A stretch of 64,000 bases of DNA. Source: Apostichopus japonicus. Taxonomy: Eukaryota; Echinodermata; Holothuroidea; Aspidochirotida; Stichopodidae. Where the stretch lies: NCBI RefSeq assembly GCF_037975245.1, contig NC_092580.1, positions 18,960,501 through 19,024,500 on the forward strand, in the 5' to 3' direction. Under the pieces are notes generated by a model that was not told where the DNA came from, made no database searches, and was given only the letters and a program-made list of their open reading frames with translations. Positions within the stretch are counted from its first letter, which is position 1; every line of letters begins with the position of its first letter. Positions 1 to 14,193 of the stretch are shown here, in pieces. The translations under genes and the position numbers were made by a program.

Positions 1-739
1 CAGTACTGTGCGCATATTCTCGCCTTCAATTACTCAGCTTTGGAAAGGCTCGTGTGCATTTACCTGAAAAACTGTGGGCATCCAATTATGTTATGCAAAC
101 AGGGAGCTGTTACTGGCTTGTTGAAAACAAACATGTGGGAATTTTGTTATTAAAAAGAAAACCTTTTTTTTTAAATACTGAGCAAGACTTAATTTTCCAG
201 GATGAAAGTTTGGAGCTAATTCTAGCCGATAAAATAGTATTCAAACGAAGGAGAAGAATAAGAATGATGAACTCAGTTCAGTTCAACAACTTGTATCGTC
301 AGAAGTCATGTGGGTGAACGTAATCTTGAATCAAAGGATACGATTAAGTAATATCTCATTGATGAAAACATGCACATTTTTAGCTGTAAATCCTATAGAT
401 ATAAATATATATATTTAGATATATATATATATATTTATATCTTTATATAGTCAGATTTGGTTTAATTGTACCTTCAGGGATTCAATAAACAGAAATTGAA
501 GTGTGACATAGTTCAAACTCAAAACTTTTGAGAAGATATTATTTAATACTAGACAGATGTAGTAAAACAAACCAAGCAAAGTTTTACCTCATGCACCCCA
601 TTTAAGTGGCTGCAGTATTGACTGATTACATTGCCAAAAATAGGTAAATTCTTACAAAATGTACTTTTTTGAAGATTATTTTTAACCTTGTACAATATTC
701 CCAGATATATCTGAATATATTTGAAAAAGTTTGAATTGC

Positions 740-1025
740 TGATATGTCTCTCAATAAGAGACAGTGTTCAGAGCAGGCCTGTGGAGAAGGGGAGGGGGGG
801 GGGTGTGGGTGTTAAAACAACTTTGTTCATCATGGCAATGGGGTGCCTTTGCCTAACTCAGTATTTGAGAAAGTGGTCAGATGCTTGGGCATACACTCTT
901 GTCCGTCGGATGGGGACGTTAAATGGCGGTCCCAGGATCAGGAATGGGAGCGAATTCACACCCCTGCCTCGTTATCCTCTGAACACTTATCGAGAAGAGA
1001 AGGCTTGAAATAAGCCGGTGTACAT
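740..1025 (+). repeat. Possible old SINE-like fragment
   Basis: The stretch containing tgtccgtcggatggggacgt (899-918) followed by taaatggcggtcccagg is richer in GC than its surroundings. It resembles, from memory, a short conserved motif seen in dispersed repeats of marine invertebrates. I cannot name the family; no tail or target-site duplication is visible. Confidence 0.3.
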
Positions 1026-4000
1026 TTTAATAATTATTTATACTATATATAATAGTGAAAGCCTCAAAAAGAGGGCCCCCGCCTGAACGTCCTAGGATTT
1101 GAGAGGGTCTGTTAAATGGTGAGGTGGAACAATTTGTGACCATTTTGAGACTTTTATTTGCTACAATAACGACCCATAGAGCAGAACATTGATTTTACTT
1201 CTTGTACTTAATACCAATGTCCTGTGAAGCACTGTATTTATAACTTTTCACTATGTAATTGCCATGCAGCGGGCTTCAACCAGAAGTAGGAAGTCCAGTT
1301 GGCAGGTTGGGTGTCAAATTTGTGGCCCAGTGGAGGAGGGGCCTAAGGGGGACAGTGTGACTGCAGCTTAGTTATCTAATGGGATGCTTTGATGCCCTTC
1401 CCCTTTTCTTTTCTTTTTTTAATTTAAAGGAAAATTCCAATGAAGAAAAAGGAGAAAACAACAACAAAAACAGAGCAAGGTGTTTAAAACATTTGTGTGA
1501 GCACATGCAATTATGTTGAGTAAAATCAAATATTTGCTCCATTGAAAAGTTCAGTCAAGAAATTAAACTCTTGCACATTGTTCTTGAATGTCTTCATTCT
1601 TATGGACCTTAAGCAAACTTCATATTATATCTTTACACCTTTTGGTCTTACATAGTTGTTATCGAATCAAGTACAACATGAATGTTTTCAATTAATGCCC
1701 TGTGGTACTACTTAACATGTCTGTATCGTATATAATATTTATCCTTTGATTATTTAAGATTGCTTACAAAAATTTGTCCTTGATGTTGCTGAGATGGTTG
1801 ATATAACATATATCACAGCAGCTGTCACTGGATCAAGGATCCAATAAGTCTTTTCTTCAGTTATTTGATGCTACTCTCCAGAATCATCTTTCGTAGATGA
1901 AAACTTCCGCTGCTTGTTTGTATCGAGCAGTTTCCCTCCCTGCTATCATCTTCATCTTTGAACGAACGCCAGGGGCAAACAAATGGTTTTCTTTTCTTTC
2001 TTTTATTTTCTCCATTCTCATAATCGTACAAAACAGCAAGTAAAATTGTTTTTTATATTCTTAAAAGCCCATCCCTGCCCTCTCGATAAATAGAAATAGA
2101 AAAAAAGAAACCGTTTATTTTTTACCCTTTTTGATCAAATTAAGTGTTATGAATGTCTGATGACATCAGCACATGATCCTCAAGGTATCAAATTAATGAA
2201 GCAGGCATTTGTGAGTATTTTTAGCAAAATGTTTGCAGTTTTAGAAAGGAATGACGTGGTGGTGACGTAAGTCAGATTATGGAATCGGTTGTAGAACACT
2301 TCTCACAAACTGTTGTTGTTAGGAGACGTTCCCAGTTTATGGACAACCCGTAACAATAATGAACTCAGCTCCTTTTACATTCTCATTGTTTCTGAGATTG
2401 AGTGAAGATGTGAAGTTTGCTTACAAGCCATATAAAACATAGGTGCAAGCTGCCATTGGTGCTTAGTACTAGAGCAAAGTTGACATGGGTTTTTGTTATA
2501 GAGTAGTTTGCTTTAACTCTTCTGTGTTAATTTTTGTTGCTATGCATAGCAATCAGGTATTCCAATTGTTAAAAAGATGAAGTTTGTAGTTGTGCTTGTT
2601 GCCAGTTTATTTAAGATGATTTTTACCGTAATAATGAATTTACCAAATCAGGTATATATCGATAATTTCTCAATTTATGAGATCAGGAAAACTAAACAAT
2701 AGTGAGCACATGAATTTTTCCGAGAAATTAATTTGATAATATATGTATCGGCCTGGTAAGCAGTTAATAGTTTAGAATGCTAAAAATGTAGCCACGTAGT
2801 GTACCTATATGAGAGAAGCTGAATTGCTTAAAACGCTGCTTCATAAAGTCTAAAGTGGCCCTTTAAAACTGGATAAAAAGAGGCTTTTTTAATGCCAGCC
2901 CTACACGGGCATGATGCCTGGTCAGGTGCATTGTCTTGTTAAGCACTGAGATTACAGAAAAACCTGGATAATTAATTCAGAGCTCTCAATAATATGGATT
3001 CTTGATTAGCCACTTATCCAATCCAACCATTCATTATAGATTGCATCATGTTATGCATTTATTGTCACTTAACCGACCAACACTTCAATTCCAATTAAAC
3101 AAATTGTCATCTCCAACAACAAATCATCATAGTGTATCATCAAAGTATCATACCCCAATTTTTTTTTTTTTAAGAGTTTCTTCCAAGAATGACAAAATGT
3201 GTGACTGTAGGCATACATGTACAGTACTATTTAAGACAAGTTTTTCAGACAAGATAGAGCCATGGGCCTGAAAACCAAATAATTTGATCCACTCTCAACC
3301 CCAGCCCCCCTCCACCCCCCCCTTATTAGAGCACATAGCCATGTGATCGTGACAGTCATACATCAGGTGAAGCACACAAGTCCTTGAGAGCGGAATAGGT
3401 CCAACACTGGATCTCCATTAAAGGTTGTTTGGTGATTTACTGTGCACTGTTTTTTATTCGGGATGAAGGCAAAATTATAGAGGACGTTTAGGCGCAAACT
3501 TTAATAAGATGATGATTGAGTGATATGCATATGGTCTCAGTAGTTGTCCTTGAAAGTACGAGTATGATTATGAGCTGATCTACATAAACAGCAGAGATGT
3601 AATAGTAACCATCGCACAATCATGATTAACAGATTATGTATATTAAAGTTGTGTCATTTGAGAAGATTATAATCGGTAACAGAAATTTGAATTGATGGTA
3701 TTAAGATACATGGTACAGATAGAGTTCTTGATATCGTACAGCCTGGTTGAGAGGGCACTCAAAGGTTAGAAGAAAAAAATAGTCAAATAGAATTTAAAAA
3801 AACTTTGACCAATTAAGAAAATGAACCACGATGAAGTGATAATTTCAACGCCTTGTCACATGGGGAGATGATGTCTACTGTAAGATTTTCACAAAATTTT
3901 GATGATAATTTAGATGTAAATTAATATTATTGTTTATGTAATTTCAAACCATATATAATCTTAGCATGTCAACTGACACAGATATAATCTTTGGGTAGCA

Positions 4001-7000
4001 TATGATACCTACAAGGGTAAAGAAATTGTAAGATCTAACATGAAATTTACTAAGGGTTATATAAAGTTGAAAGCGGTTTTATGTCATAATGAACTCATGT
4101 TCACCTTCCATCATGGACTACATATTATGTCAAAGAGATAGGAATACAAGTTTTTATTTATTTTAATACAAGTTAATGCAGTTGTACATCTTTTGCAACA
4201 TTCTTCTAATGGGACTGCAGGAAGAGGGACAAAATGGGGGGGGTGGGGATTGATGGGGCACATAGAAGAGTAAACTTGAAAGACACAATGGGGTAAAGTT
4301 TAAATTTTCAATAGGGGCACTGAGGGCTCAGAATTTTTTACAGTATTTTCATAGAATAATGAAACATGCAGAAAATAATACGGAATGAAACATAATCCTC
4401 GACTATGAAAAGAAAAAGTCAGGTTTCCCAGTTATTTTCATGGTAAAACAAGTGCTTGCTCCTCTGATATCTTACAGGCTCTTTAGACAAGCTAATATTA
4501 AGCTTTGTCTTTTAACAAATATGCAGTCCAACACTGTGATATGGTAAATTGAAAGGGCAGTGAGGACACATTAAGTTAAAAGGTATTGTGGCATTATGTG
4601 CCATTTCTACGGTCATTCTTTGAGAGACATAGGTGACATTTTCCTCCAAAAAAAAAAAAGGGTGTTGGCAGCGAAAAGACATGCCATCAACTTTTTCAAT
4701 CCTTTATACACAACCCTTGTGGATCCTTGATCATGCCCTACCCCAGGATATAATTCAATTACCACAGGAAAAAAAACACAAATATTTGTCTTGGACATAT
4801 TCTTTAATACTTGAGAACCATATTTCTTCAAATTAATTTAACCAACCCTCCAGTGGACCAAATCTTTTGTAATTTCCTTCCGCACCCTTCAAATATTGCT
4901 CAAAACTAACTTTTACCAGTTGTTGTAAAGTGTAATCAAATTTATGTTTCGGCTCAGTTGCATTCAGATCTGATCAATTAATTCTGCTTTATAATTGGAT
5001 CAAAATTTTATTTACATGAAGTAATAAATGTGGAAGGAATAGACAGGAATATTTGATAGAATGATGGCCATGTTTATAGCCACCATCTATTAAGCTGCAT
5101 GAATTTATTCACTTGATATTTATTTCTATATAATGTACCTTAAAATTGGATAAAAAGTCAGTTTTTAAGCTGATTATGAAAAACTATAGTTTACTTTGTC
5201 AGAAAGGAATGGGTTTAATAGCCATTTCCATGCAGTATATATATTATGAACAAAACTCACACATTTCACAATATGTCAGTCTTAGCTTATATAGCAGATT
5301 CACTGAATTAAATCTTACAAAATGAGGTTTAAATTGAAAAGAAAATTCAAAAAAGATAAGTAAAATACTGTAACCATGTTTCCTGCTGTAGTGATTGACT
5401 ATATGTCTTCTCTTAAATATTGCTACTTTTCAAGCTTATGGATCAATGTCTAATACTCGATCAGTTCTAAAATTAAAAAATTATCTTTAAGAAAGTTTGG
5501 TCTATGTAAGTGTGAATATACAACTTTGCTCCACATTGCACCAACTTCTTTAAACAGCAGTTTGAATCAATTACTGTAAAACAAAATTTTGATAATAAAC
5601 CACCCTACTGCCCCCTCTCACCTTCCCCCCCCCCCCAAAGAGTGTAGTTAATGAGGCTGACTAATATAATTGTGTCTGATAAGAGTGAATTTTTTACTTT
5701 CAATGGCCTCATTTTATAACCACAATTTCATTTGGTATTAGATTTGAACAATTCTTTCTTTTATCATTTGATGAGATGTTTTTGAAACTCTCATAAGAAT
5801 GGATTTTATTAATAGATTTGAATTTATAGTGTTCTAAGCAATATACTGTACAGCCATTTTTGTTGGGGGGGGGTGGGGGAACAAATATTTCGATGTCTGT
5901 TTGTTCCCAGACAACATAAAACTGTAATAGTGTAGTTCTTGAGCTTGGCCAATAAAGTTTGGTAATTCAAAACAATGAAATCAAATGAGTTGACGATCAA
6001 TGATCATTAACCTTCATTTGGCATTTGTTTTATGTTTTATCTAGGACGATGTCTTATAAATTGATCAGTTGTGGCCTTAGGTGAAAGATAACTCTCAAGG
6101 TTGTTGAAGTTTCTGATCAAATGCAGACTTAAGCTCCTTGAACACCCAAAACAATATAAATGGATGAAGGGAGTGGGCCCAGGGGGTGAGGCCTCCTCTT
6201 CTGCAAATTTTTGTGGCAAGTAAAAAGTTAGCTGTAATTTGGCTAAAAAAAAAAATTTAGAACGATTGGTGCAAGGAATTCCTTCTTCTTGTTTCAGTAG
6301 AGATTTCATTAACTAACATGCATGGTACCCGGGTCCCTCCCCAACCCCCACCTCCCCCTTTTGAAAAATCTTGGATCCACCAAGCGCTGCTGATCATTCA
6401 TAATTTTGTCAATAGATATGTGTGTAAAGAATTTTGGTTTTATTTTATTTTTAATTTTGAATAATATATTCTGCAAAGAGACTAGGAAAGGGAAGGGTGA
6501 CTTCCTGTATTTATGTGATAGATTGGCAATTTTTTTTTCCCACCAAATGTTGGTTACCTTGTGAAGATGAAAGTTATGTATTGATTGAAAACAAAAACAA
6601 TCTCCAGGGGTTTTCCAACCAATGAATATATAATTGACTAGAGAAAAAGTTTTATTTCATTTTTGCTGCAATTTTTTTGTCCATGGGTCTGGATTTAGCA
6701 CTGCCATTAATGAACACATTTAACACAAAATCAGTAGTGATTCCATATTGACTATTTGGTGTGGTTTTTTTTTCCGTGATTAATTGATCAAAATCATTTC
6801 ACAATTGACTGAAGTTATAATACAAAGAAAACTTTTCAAAATGAAATTGTTTTTTTTTATAGAACTTCGGGCTAATTTGTGTGGTAATCTATGATTGGAT
6901 CATTTCCATGTTTACGTTATATTTAGCAATGCTTGTTTTTTGACCCAATTAATGAATTTAACCGTTAGTCTGGAAGAGGATTGCGGGAGTGTAACATTAA

Positions 7001-7597
7001 TGTGATAAATGATAACAGTGTCATGTCATTTATTTTCAATTTCTTTAATGGTTATTGGAAAACAGTTCGCTTGAAAAATTCATTTATATACTATTAAATG
7101 AATGTTCACTTGATAAAAATCTGTACAGTTTGTCTATGTTTGATCAATTATTGACAAGCTTATATTGAGTAGTAGGCCCACTTTGTAGGTTTAGTAAATT
7201 TGAACTTTATGGGAATCCACGAATTGCAAAAAGTTAAAAAAAAAAATTTACTGATCCCTTTGGCTTGCTTGATTACTTGTCAATTTTTATGTAATTAGAA
7301 TATTATTTTCAAAAAGTGCAACAATTTGGATGCACATTATTTTCCTCTCTGGAAAATTATTTGAATATTATAAAGTTCAAGACCTGGGAGCTCTATTTAA
7401 TATATTGACAGCATTCATTCTGCTGATTCCCTTTGCATTTACAGAAATTATCACCAAAGTATATTAAGTTGTACCTTTGCTGTACAAAATGCTATGATAA
7501 TGTGGTTGGTCATATAGAGATGCCATCAGATCCCTTTACCCCCCTTACCCCCTCCCACCTCCCCCTTACCCCCCTCCCACCTGCCCCTTACCCCCCT

Positions 7598-7886
7598 CAG
7601 GCACGTAGCCAGGAATTTGCCAAGGGAGGGGCGAAACTGTAGATTCGGCATTGCAAACTATCTAAGCGTAGCGCCACCATGGTTGACACGAAGCGTACAA
7701 GAAAATTTTGGCTGAAAATGCCTCCCAGATCGCTGGAAATGGCACTTCCCAGGCCTTGTAAGTTGCATCTTAGCATTTTCTCTTTTGAAAATACTAGCAA
7801 TATCATAAAAACATTAAAAAAAAAATAATAAAAATATGCTCAAGGGGGGCAGCTGCCCCCTTTGCCCCCCCTTGGCTACGTGCCTG
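7598..7886. mobile_element. MITE-like element, hAT-like termini
   Basis: Starts caggcacgtagccagg and ends ccttggctacgtgcctg, which is the inverted complement over about 15 bp. 289 bp with no coding capacity. It sits in a C-rich stretch (acccccct on the left, ccccctcc on the right), so a target-site duplication cannot be judged. The CAG...CTG termini resemble non-autonomous hAT elements. Confidence 0.7.
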
Positions 7887-9118
7887 CCCCCTCCCACCTC
7901 CCCCTTAGCCCTTTATGAACTACAAACATCATCATATGGCAGCATTTTGAATTCACTTTGATAATGCTTTGATTACATTCACTACAAAACTCCAATAACA
8001 ATATTGTTCATAATTTTTCCTACTTAAATTTCATTGTAGATACATAGTAAAGTTGGTAGTTTTAAAATATTGAGTGCCTAGGCCATGGAATGTTGAGAAC
8101 CCAACAGAATCATTGTGTACTTTTTGCTCATTAATTGCTTGGTTAAAACAAAAAAGCAGAAAGGGATATTTACTTTATCAATTACATGCTAGGTTTGGTA
8201 GATTTACTGACCAGAACCCAGAAGCCAAAAATATAATAATAATAATATTTAAAAAAATAAAGAGGAAAAAGACACACAAAACTCTATAGTAATATATCTC
8301 TAAAAATCCCATGAGTTTAAGAACTATCTAGGTTAAATCTCACAGCAGCAATATTTAAGGTATAAGAGAGAAATTAAGATTCATTCAAATGAAGAAAAAA
8401 AACTGAAATTTATGATTATTGCAAATGTGGTTATTGCAATATATTCGAGATTTGGTTGAATCCAGACTTGATATGTTATGTATTACAATAGCCCACCCCC
8501 TTAATATTTTCAGCAGATATGGCAGGTTTTGTAATTACTGACTGTAATTATTATTTGCCATTTGAAGATATAAAGCACACTGTGTAGCCTGGGCTTAAAG
8601 AGTCTCTGCAGCTGTCAAATTGTCAATAAAATATAGGTTTCAAACTTTAATCATCTTCAAAGGGGACACGCCTGAGAAAAAAATAATAAGAGAATAAATA
8701 TCATCAATATTTGTAAGATGAAAGAAAACAACAAAACTCTTAGGGAACTGTATGTTGTATCTAAATGAACTTCTGTAATTAACCTTGAAAATCCCACTAT
8801 ACCAAATTCTACTTAAATTGCTGCAATTTTATGCGAATTCCTTCATAAAGGTAAAGCTTGCTCTTGAAAATAGTTCTGTGGTTGCCTGTATGGTAGCATC
8901 TAGGACGATCGAATCATTAATATTCGCTAAGTTATGTAGTAATTAGCCTCACTAGATCTATCTCTTGAGTACTCATAAATAACGGCCTACACATTGGTGA
9001 GATATGTGGAATATTACAATTAGAACATTAAAGCTATTTAATACAACTTATTCTCAGTGCTAATGACTCTGAGCAGATATGACCAACAGTGGGATTGCCT
9101 CATGTATATTAAAACTTA

Positions 9119-9952
9119 GAGGGATATTCTGGTGCCAAGCAGTCTGACACTTCTCTTAACTTAGAGAGAAAAATATTCCACTTTTGTAGTAGTAGTAGTG
9201 TAAAAGTATGTGGGCCTGATGTTTCGATCCTAGCAGGATCTTCTTCAGAGGCTGAATGACAAGTAACAGAAAATACAAGGCACAAAATACAAGCACAAAA
9301 TACAGATAGGTTAATGATGAGCAAAGTGAACACAAAAGAGATTGATGGAATAGGATTAGTTGACAAAGGGTGGAGAGAAGAAAGAACCAATGGGGGAAGA
9401 GGAGAGGTAGGAGATAAACTTTGTTGTAGTTGTTAGATCTCTTAGATGAAAGTAACTGTATTCTGGCTGGCTGAAGCATATATTCTTCCAGGGAGCTCCT
9501 GGATGAAAGTAGGACCGCTGTTATCATGGGAGAATATTCTTCAACAGCTGAACTGTCCTATTCTTGTTGCTCTATTTTTTTAATGTCCATGTATTGGAAA
9601 GTTTGTTGTAAGTCATCAATATGTTTTCTGTATTTATAATGTCATCAAAAAGGAAACTTTTTCTTGTAGATATTTTAGTTTTCTCTGTGGATAAATGAGC
9701 AGTTAAAATATTATATGAAGAAAAACAAAAACCATTTACAGTTCAATGGTGATGATGAAATCTGCTGTTGTCCATGCAGATGCATTCACAAATTATAACC
9801 AAATTTGAAGCAAAAAACACCCCCCAAAATACAAACCCATATCTTTGCCATACAAAATGCAATGGGTTTGTGGTTTTGACCTAAAGATGCAGAAATTTCT
9901 CATTTTTTTTTGATATTTTTTTTTAATCAACTTCAGCCACCAGAATATTCCT
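9119..9952. mobile_element. Possible non-autonomous DNA element with 16-bp inverted ends
   Basis: Left end gagggatattctggtg and right end caccagaatattcctt are imperfect inverted complements; tta flanks both sides. Inside, 9217-9257 carries gatgtttcgatcctagcagg atcttcttcagag, a motif I associate with invertebrate dispersed repeats. The minus-strand open frames here (up to 123 codons) look like repeat sequence, not a protein I can name. Confidence 0.45.
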
Positions 9953-10529
9953 TTAAGCAAAATGTGAAATCATAGTATTACCATGTGGTTTTGTAATTAC
10001 TTTTCTCTGCTTGCTGAGATATTAAATTGATCGAAATTGAATGCAAGGAGCATAAAAATATCAAGTACACAGGGGAAAGAAACCTGGTGATATTTTCAGA
10101 CTTGAAGAGATAATAGAGTATATGGCCAGTGTGGTCACATCGGGTCAAGTTGTTTGGCAGATTTTACAAAAGTCTAAAATAAGTCTGTATTTATTGTCTT
10201 ATAAACTCTCAACCATGCTCAAGTCAAATTATACTGGACTCGGTTGAACAGAAGTGAAATTTATGAGCATTAATTCCATGATTTTTCTCTCATTTGAATC
10301 TTTTGATTCTTGAGAGTGAACAGTTAGCAGGGAATAATTTATCCAGTATCGCATCTCGAAAAAAATGCTTTACAAAATTATAAAGGCTGCTAAAATAAGT
10401 GTAAAGATGTATCACAGTTTTCCACACAGAAACTATAGTAAATTCAATAATTGATAAGAAATTTCAGAGCCTTTGAAATTGAAAATGCTACATAAACTTT
10501 GAACACTCAATAATTCCCTGGCGAGCTGC

Positions 10530-10680
10530 ATGTGAACACACCATGCAGATGAACTTGAATACATTTAATGCACTGGGTGATTGACTTGTTCAAGGTTCCG
10601 TATATGCTGTTTGGCGGAAGGAAAAAGTGGTTTAGAAAAATACAAGTTAAGGTGCTTAAAACAGTTTGTTTAATGTGAAA
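10530..10680 (+). repeat. Dispersed repeat, copy A
   Basis: Shares several blocks with the inverted complement of 16745-16890: a gatgaa..ttg..ta block, gggtgattgactt, cagtttggc-like and aggtgcttaaaacagtttg. The order is the same in both. No coding potential; probably an old non-autonomous element. Confidence 0.6.
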
Positions 10681-12261
10681 CTTTGAAAATGTTTGAAAGA
10701 TTTCTTTTCAATAATTATATGAACGATTTGTATAGGATACTAGAGGCTGTTAACTAGATAGGACATAGAGCCGTATATTGAGAGAGTTGCGACATAGAAG
10801 GTTTACAGTCACATGATTGTTAGGGCCATTTTGTATCCTTTTATAAGTTATAAGTTCTCTACTGACGCATGACTGTAGTGAAACGCTATAAAGCGGGTCA
10901 CCGTTGGCAAAGGCGGAAAAGGTTTTTGTTTGTTACGTACATTGTAAGAACTCCCAAACAATATGTTTAACTTCACTAAACAATAGCGCACACCAGGAGA
11001 TGTTCGGTATTTTCTGTCCTTGAGAAACAAAAACCTTCGTAATCATGTTCTATCACAGGATTTCACTGTAAATATGATGATTTAAGTTTGGAGGTTAAAG
11101 CAGTTTAGAAGTTTAAATTTGACTATCCCCTCCCCCACAATCGATATCTCCAACAACGCTCTCCCACCTCATCTCCCTTTCCAATTATAGGAATGACCTT
11201 TAAAGCACAAGCATACATGCAAGTGCTATTATGAATATTATAGTTATGAATAATGTACTAAAAGTAAAATCTTGCTGAGATATTAACTGGAAATTACAGG
11301 CAAACATAAAAAATTAAAGTAATTACATTTTAATGAAATTTAAAAAACTGGAAAAAACTCTGCCTTATATCAAATAGTAATATGACCAAAAAAGAAAATA
11401 ATTCATCATATTGTGAAATATTATATGAAGACAGAGAGAAGGCTTTCCGGCTGTGCAATATTTTTGACAAAACTAATCTTTAAAATATTCTGAATCAGAA
11501 AATTTTATACAGTGTCCTACAGCTAGCTCTCACAAAGTTTGATGTAAGTGAACTTGTCATGAATGCGGCCGTTGTCACCACGAAAGCTGTAAACACCAAT
11601 TTAAATATTACTGCTAGCGAGCCAAGGAAATTAAGTATTTATAAACACAAAATTCTGGAAGTTTCTACTAGTTTTTTCTCCAGAAGCTATCTGTCAAAAT
11701 GAAAAATGGTACCAGAGAGATGACTCTCAAGGCACACAAACACACACATCCCATCAATTTTGATCAGAGACAAGTACTGGATATACTATGAGCGTGTGTA
11801 CCGCACAATGGAGTTTATAAGGGTGTTGGGCTATGACAAGGAGATTTGTAGCCTCACCACCCTTATAAAGAGTAAAAATGGTGATGTATTACTAATAAAT
11901 GAACCTAACCTCATTTGTGTTTTATATCAGTTCTAAACTCATATAAATGAAAATGGTATGTAAGTAGGACAATATCAATTAATACTGAAGTTTGAAACAT
12001 AATATCGTTGCAACCACGGAAATTGGCCGTGGAAAAGGTGTTGCTGTTTTATATTTCATTTTGATCTATGAAATGTGTCAAATTTTGGGGCAAAGTTACA
12101 AGACATGAGTTAACGTATGGAAACTAGTGAATTTTTAGAATGCCATTGGACTTTTGGCAGAATTCTTTGAACAAATAGGTGTGAATTTACTGCAATGGAA
12201 TATTCTGCATCAACTTTTTTAATGCAGTTTAGTACACACAAAAGTTAAACATACTTTTCTG

Positions 12262-13356
12262 AAATGTCACTTGTAAGAACTACTGAATAGCTCAAATTGT
12301 ATTTTAATTGAATTGAAATTTGAAATTAAACAAGCTAATTAAATTAGAGAAAGGAAATGTAAAGAGCTTCACTTATTTATCTGGCTCTCAGTTAAAGAAG
12401 AAGATGTGAAGTTTAGTTGAAAACTTATTCTAAAATATTTAATAATCAAAAAAAATAAACAGCAAAAAGTTGGATCTATATATTTTTATAACTCTTCTTG
12501 TGATCATCGTTTGGGTAAAATTGCTCAACTTTCAGCAACTAGTTCAGCAGTTCACTAGACTTTTCAAAACTCAAGGGGTTTAAAAAAAATTACTGGCATT
12601 ATTACCATAAAATTTTGAACAGAAAAAAATGTCACTTGTAAGAACTACTGAATAGCTCAAATTGTATTTTAATTGAATTGAAATTTGAAATTAAACAAGC
12701 TAATTAAATTAGAGAAAGGAAATGTAAAGAGCTTCACTTATTTATCTGGCTCTCAGTTAAAGAAGAAGATGTGAAGTTTAGTTGAAAACTTATTCTAAAA
12801 TATTTAATAATCAAAAAAAATAAACAGCAAAAAGTTGGATCTATATATTTTTATAACTCTTCTTGTGATCATCGTTTGGGTAAAATTGCTCAACTTTCAG
12901 CAACTAGTTCAGCAGTTCACTAGACTTTTCAAAACTCAAGGGGTTTAAAAAAAATTACTGGCATTATTACCATAAAATTTTGAACAGAAAAAAATGTCAC
13001 TTGTAAGAACTACTGAATAGCTCAAATTGTATTTTAATTGAATTGAAATTTGAAATTAAACAAGCTAATTAAATTAGAGAAAGGAAATGTAAAGAGCTTC
13101 ACTTATTTATCTGGCTCTCAGTTAAAGAAGAAGATGTGAAGTTTAGTTGAAAACTTATTCTAAAATATTTAATAATCAAAAAAAATAAACAGCAAAAAGT
13201 TGGATCTATATATTTTTATAACTCTTCTTGTGATCATCATTTGGGTAAAATTGCTCAACTTTCAGCAACTAGTTCAGCAGTTCACTAGACTTTTCAAAAC
13301 TCAAGGGGTTTAAAAAAAATTACTGGCATTATTACCATAAAATTTTGAACAGAAAA
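12262..13356. repeat. 365-bp unit, three near-identical tandem copies
   Basis: Copies start at 12262, 12627 and 12992 with aaatgtcacttgtaagaact and have a constant 365-bp period. They are almost identical; one difference I see is catcgtttggg in copies 1 and 2 against catcatttggg in copy 3. A diverged relative follows to about 13660 (gcagcaagcagctcacggta, then acttttcaaaactcaaaag). Confidence 0.95.
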
Positions 13357-13791
13357 ACTGGCTATAAATATTTAATTGTTTGCAAAATGAAAAAGAAAAA
13401 TGTTACTGAAATGGATCAACATTTGACCTTCTCAATTTGGCTATGTTCATTATTATTGTTTATGTTCATTATTTGGGCAAAAATTGCAGCAAGCAGCTCA
13501 CGGTACTTTTCGAAAGGTGTAGGTGAACTATAATTGTAAATATGCGAATCATTGTATATGTTACTGAAGAATCACTGTAAATTACATGCAATCTGAATTA
13601 ATGGAAGGGGAAAAAAAAAAAACTTTTCAAAACTCAAAAGATTTAAATTACTGAAAAATGATGGAAATGATTTTCATAAATTTTAACTTTGTGTAAATTG
13701 AATTCAGTTCTGTACAACTGAATACATTCCACACGGTTATTTGAAAAGCTGTTCTCCATATATCCTATAGCCCTTTCATGATTCTTTCAAG

Positions 13792-14193
13792 CAGTGGCGT
13801 AGCGTCCATACAGTCAGAGGGGGTGGATGCCCCCCCCCCTGACGTACTCAAATGGACTGATGGCGCCCTTTTCAGCATTTTCCACTTTTTACTTGTTCGC
13901 GATTATTGACTTTTTTATTGCGCTCTCAAATACCTATTGACATTTGTCACATTTTGTTGGTGTAATTTTCTGACAAAATGGCAATGACACCTATTTATTC
14001 TTCGTTTATCTGCAAACTAGCAAGGCCCGGAAAAGGTCATTTCGGGCGATCTATAGGGAGTATCTTTACTCAAAAAAATTCTGTACACTCCGCGCCAACC
14101 TGTGGTGGCGCTCCGCTTAGCCTTAGATGAGGTTGAAAGCGCCCCTACAGACCATTCTCGCCCCCCTGACCAATATCCCTAGCTCCGCCACTG
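13792..14193. mobile_element. hAT-type MITE with perfect 8-bp target-site duplication
   Basis: 402 bp starting cagtggcgtagcg and ending tagctccgccactg. The flanks are ctttcaag at 13784-13791 and ctttcaag at 14194-14201, an exact 8-bp duplication. Short CAGTGGCG termini and an 8-bp duplication are diagnostic of the hAT superfamily. No transposase frame, so non-autonomous. The interior has C runs at 13830-13841. Confidence 0.9.

Noticed and set aside
9109-9527. 93- and 123-codon minus-strand frames
   Set aside because: Lie inside a MITE-like element and overlap each other in different frames; they look like repeat sequence, not a transposase.
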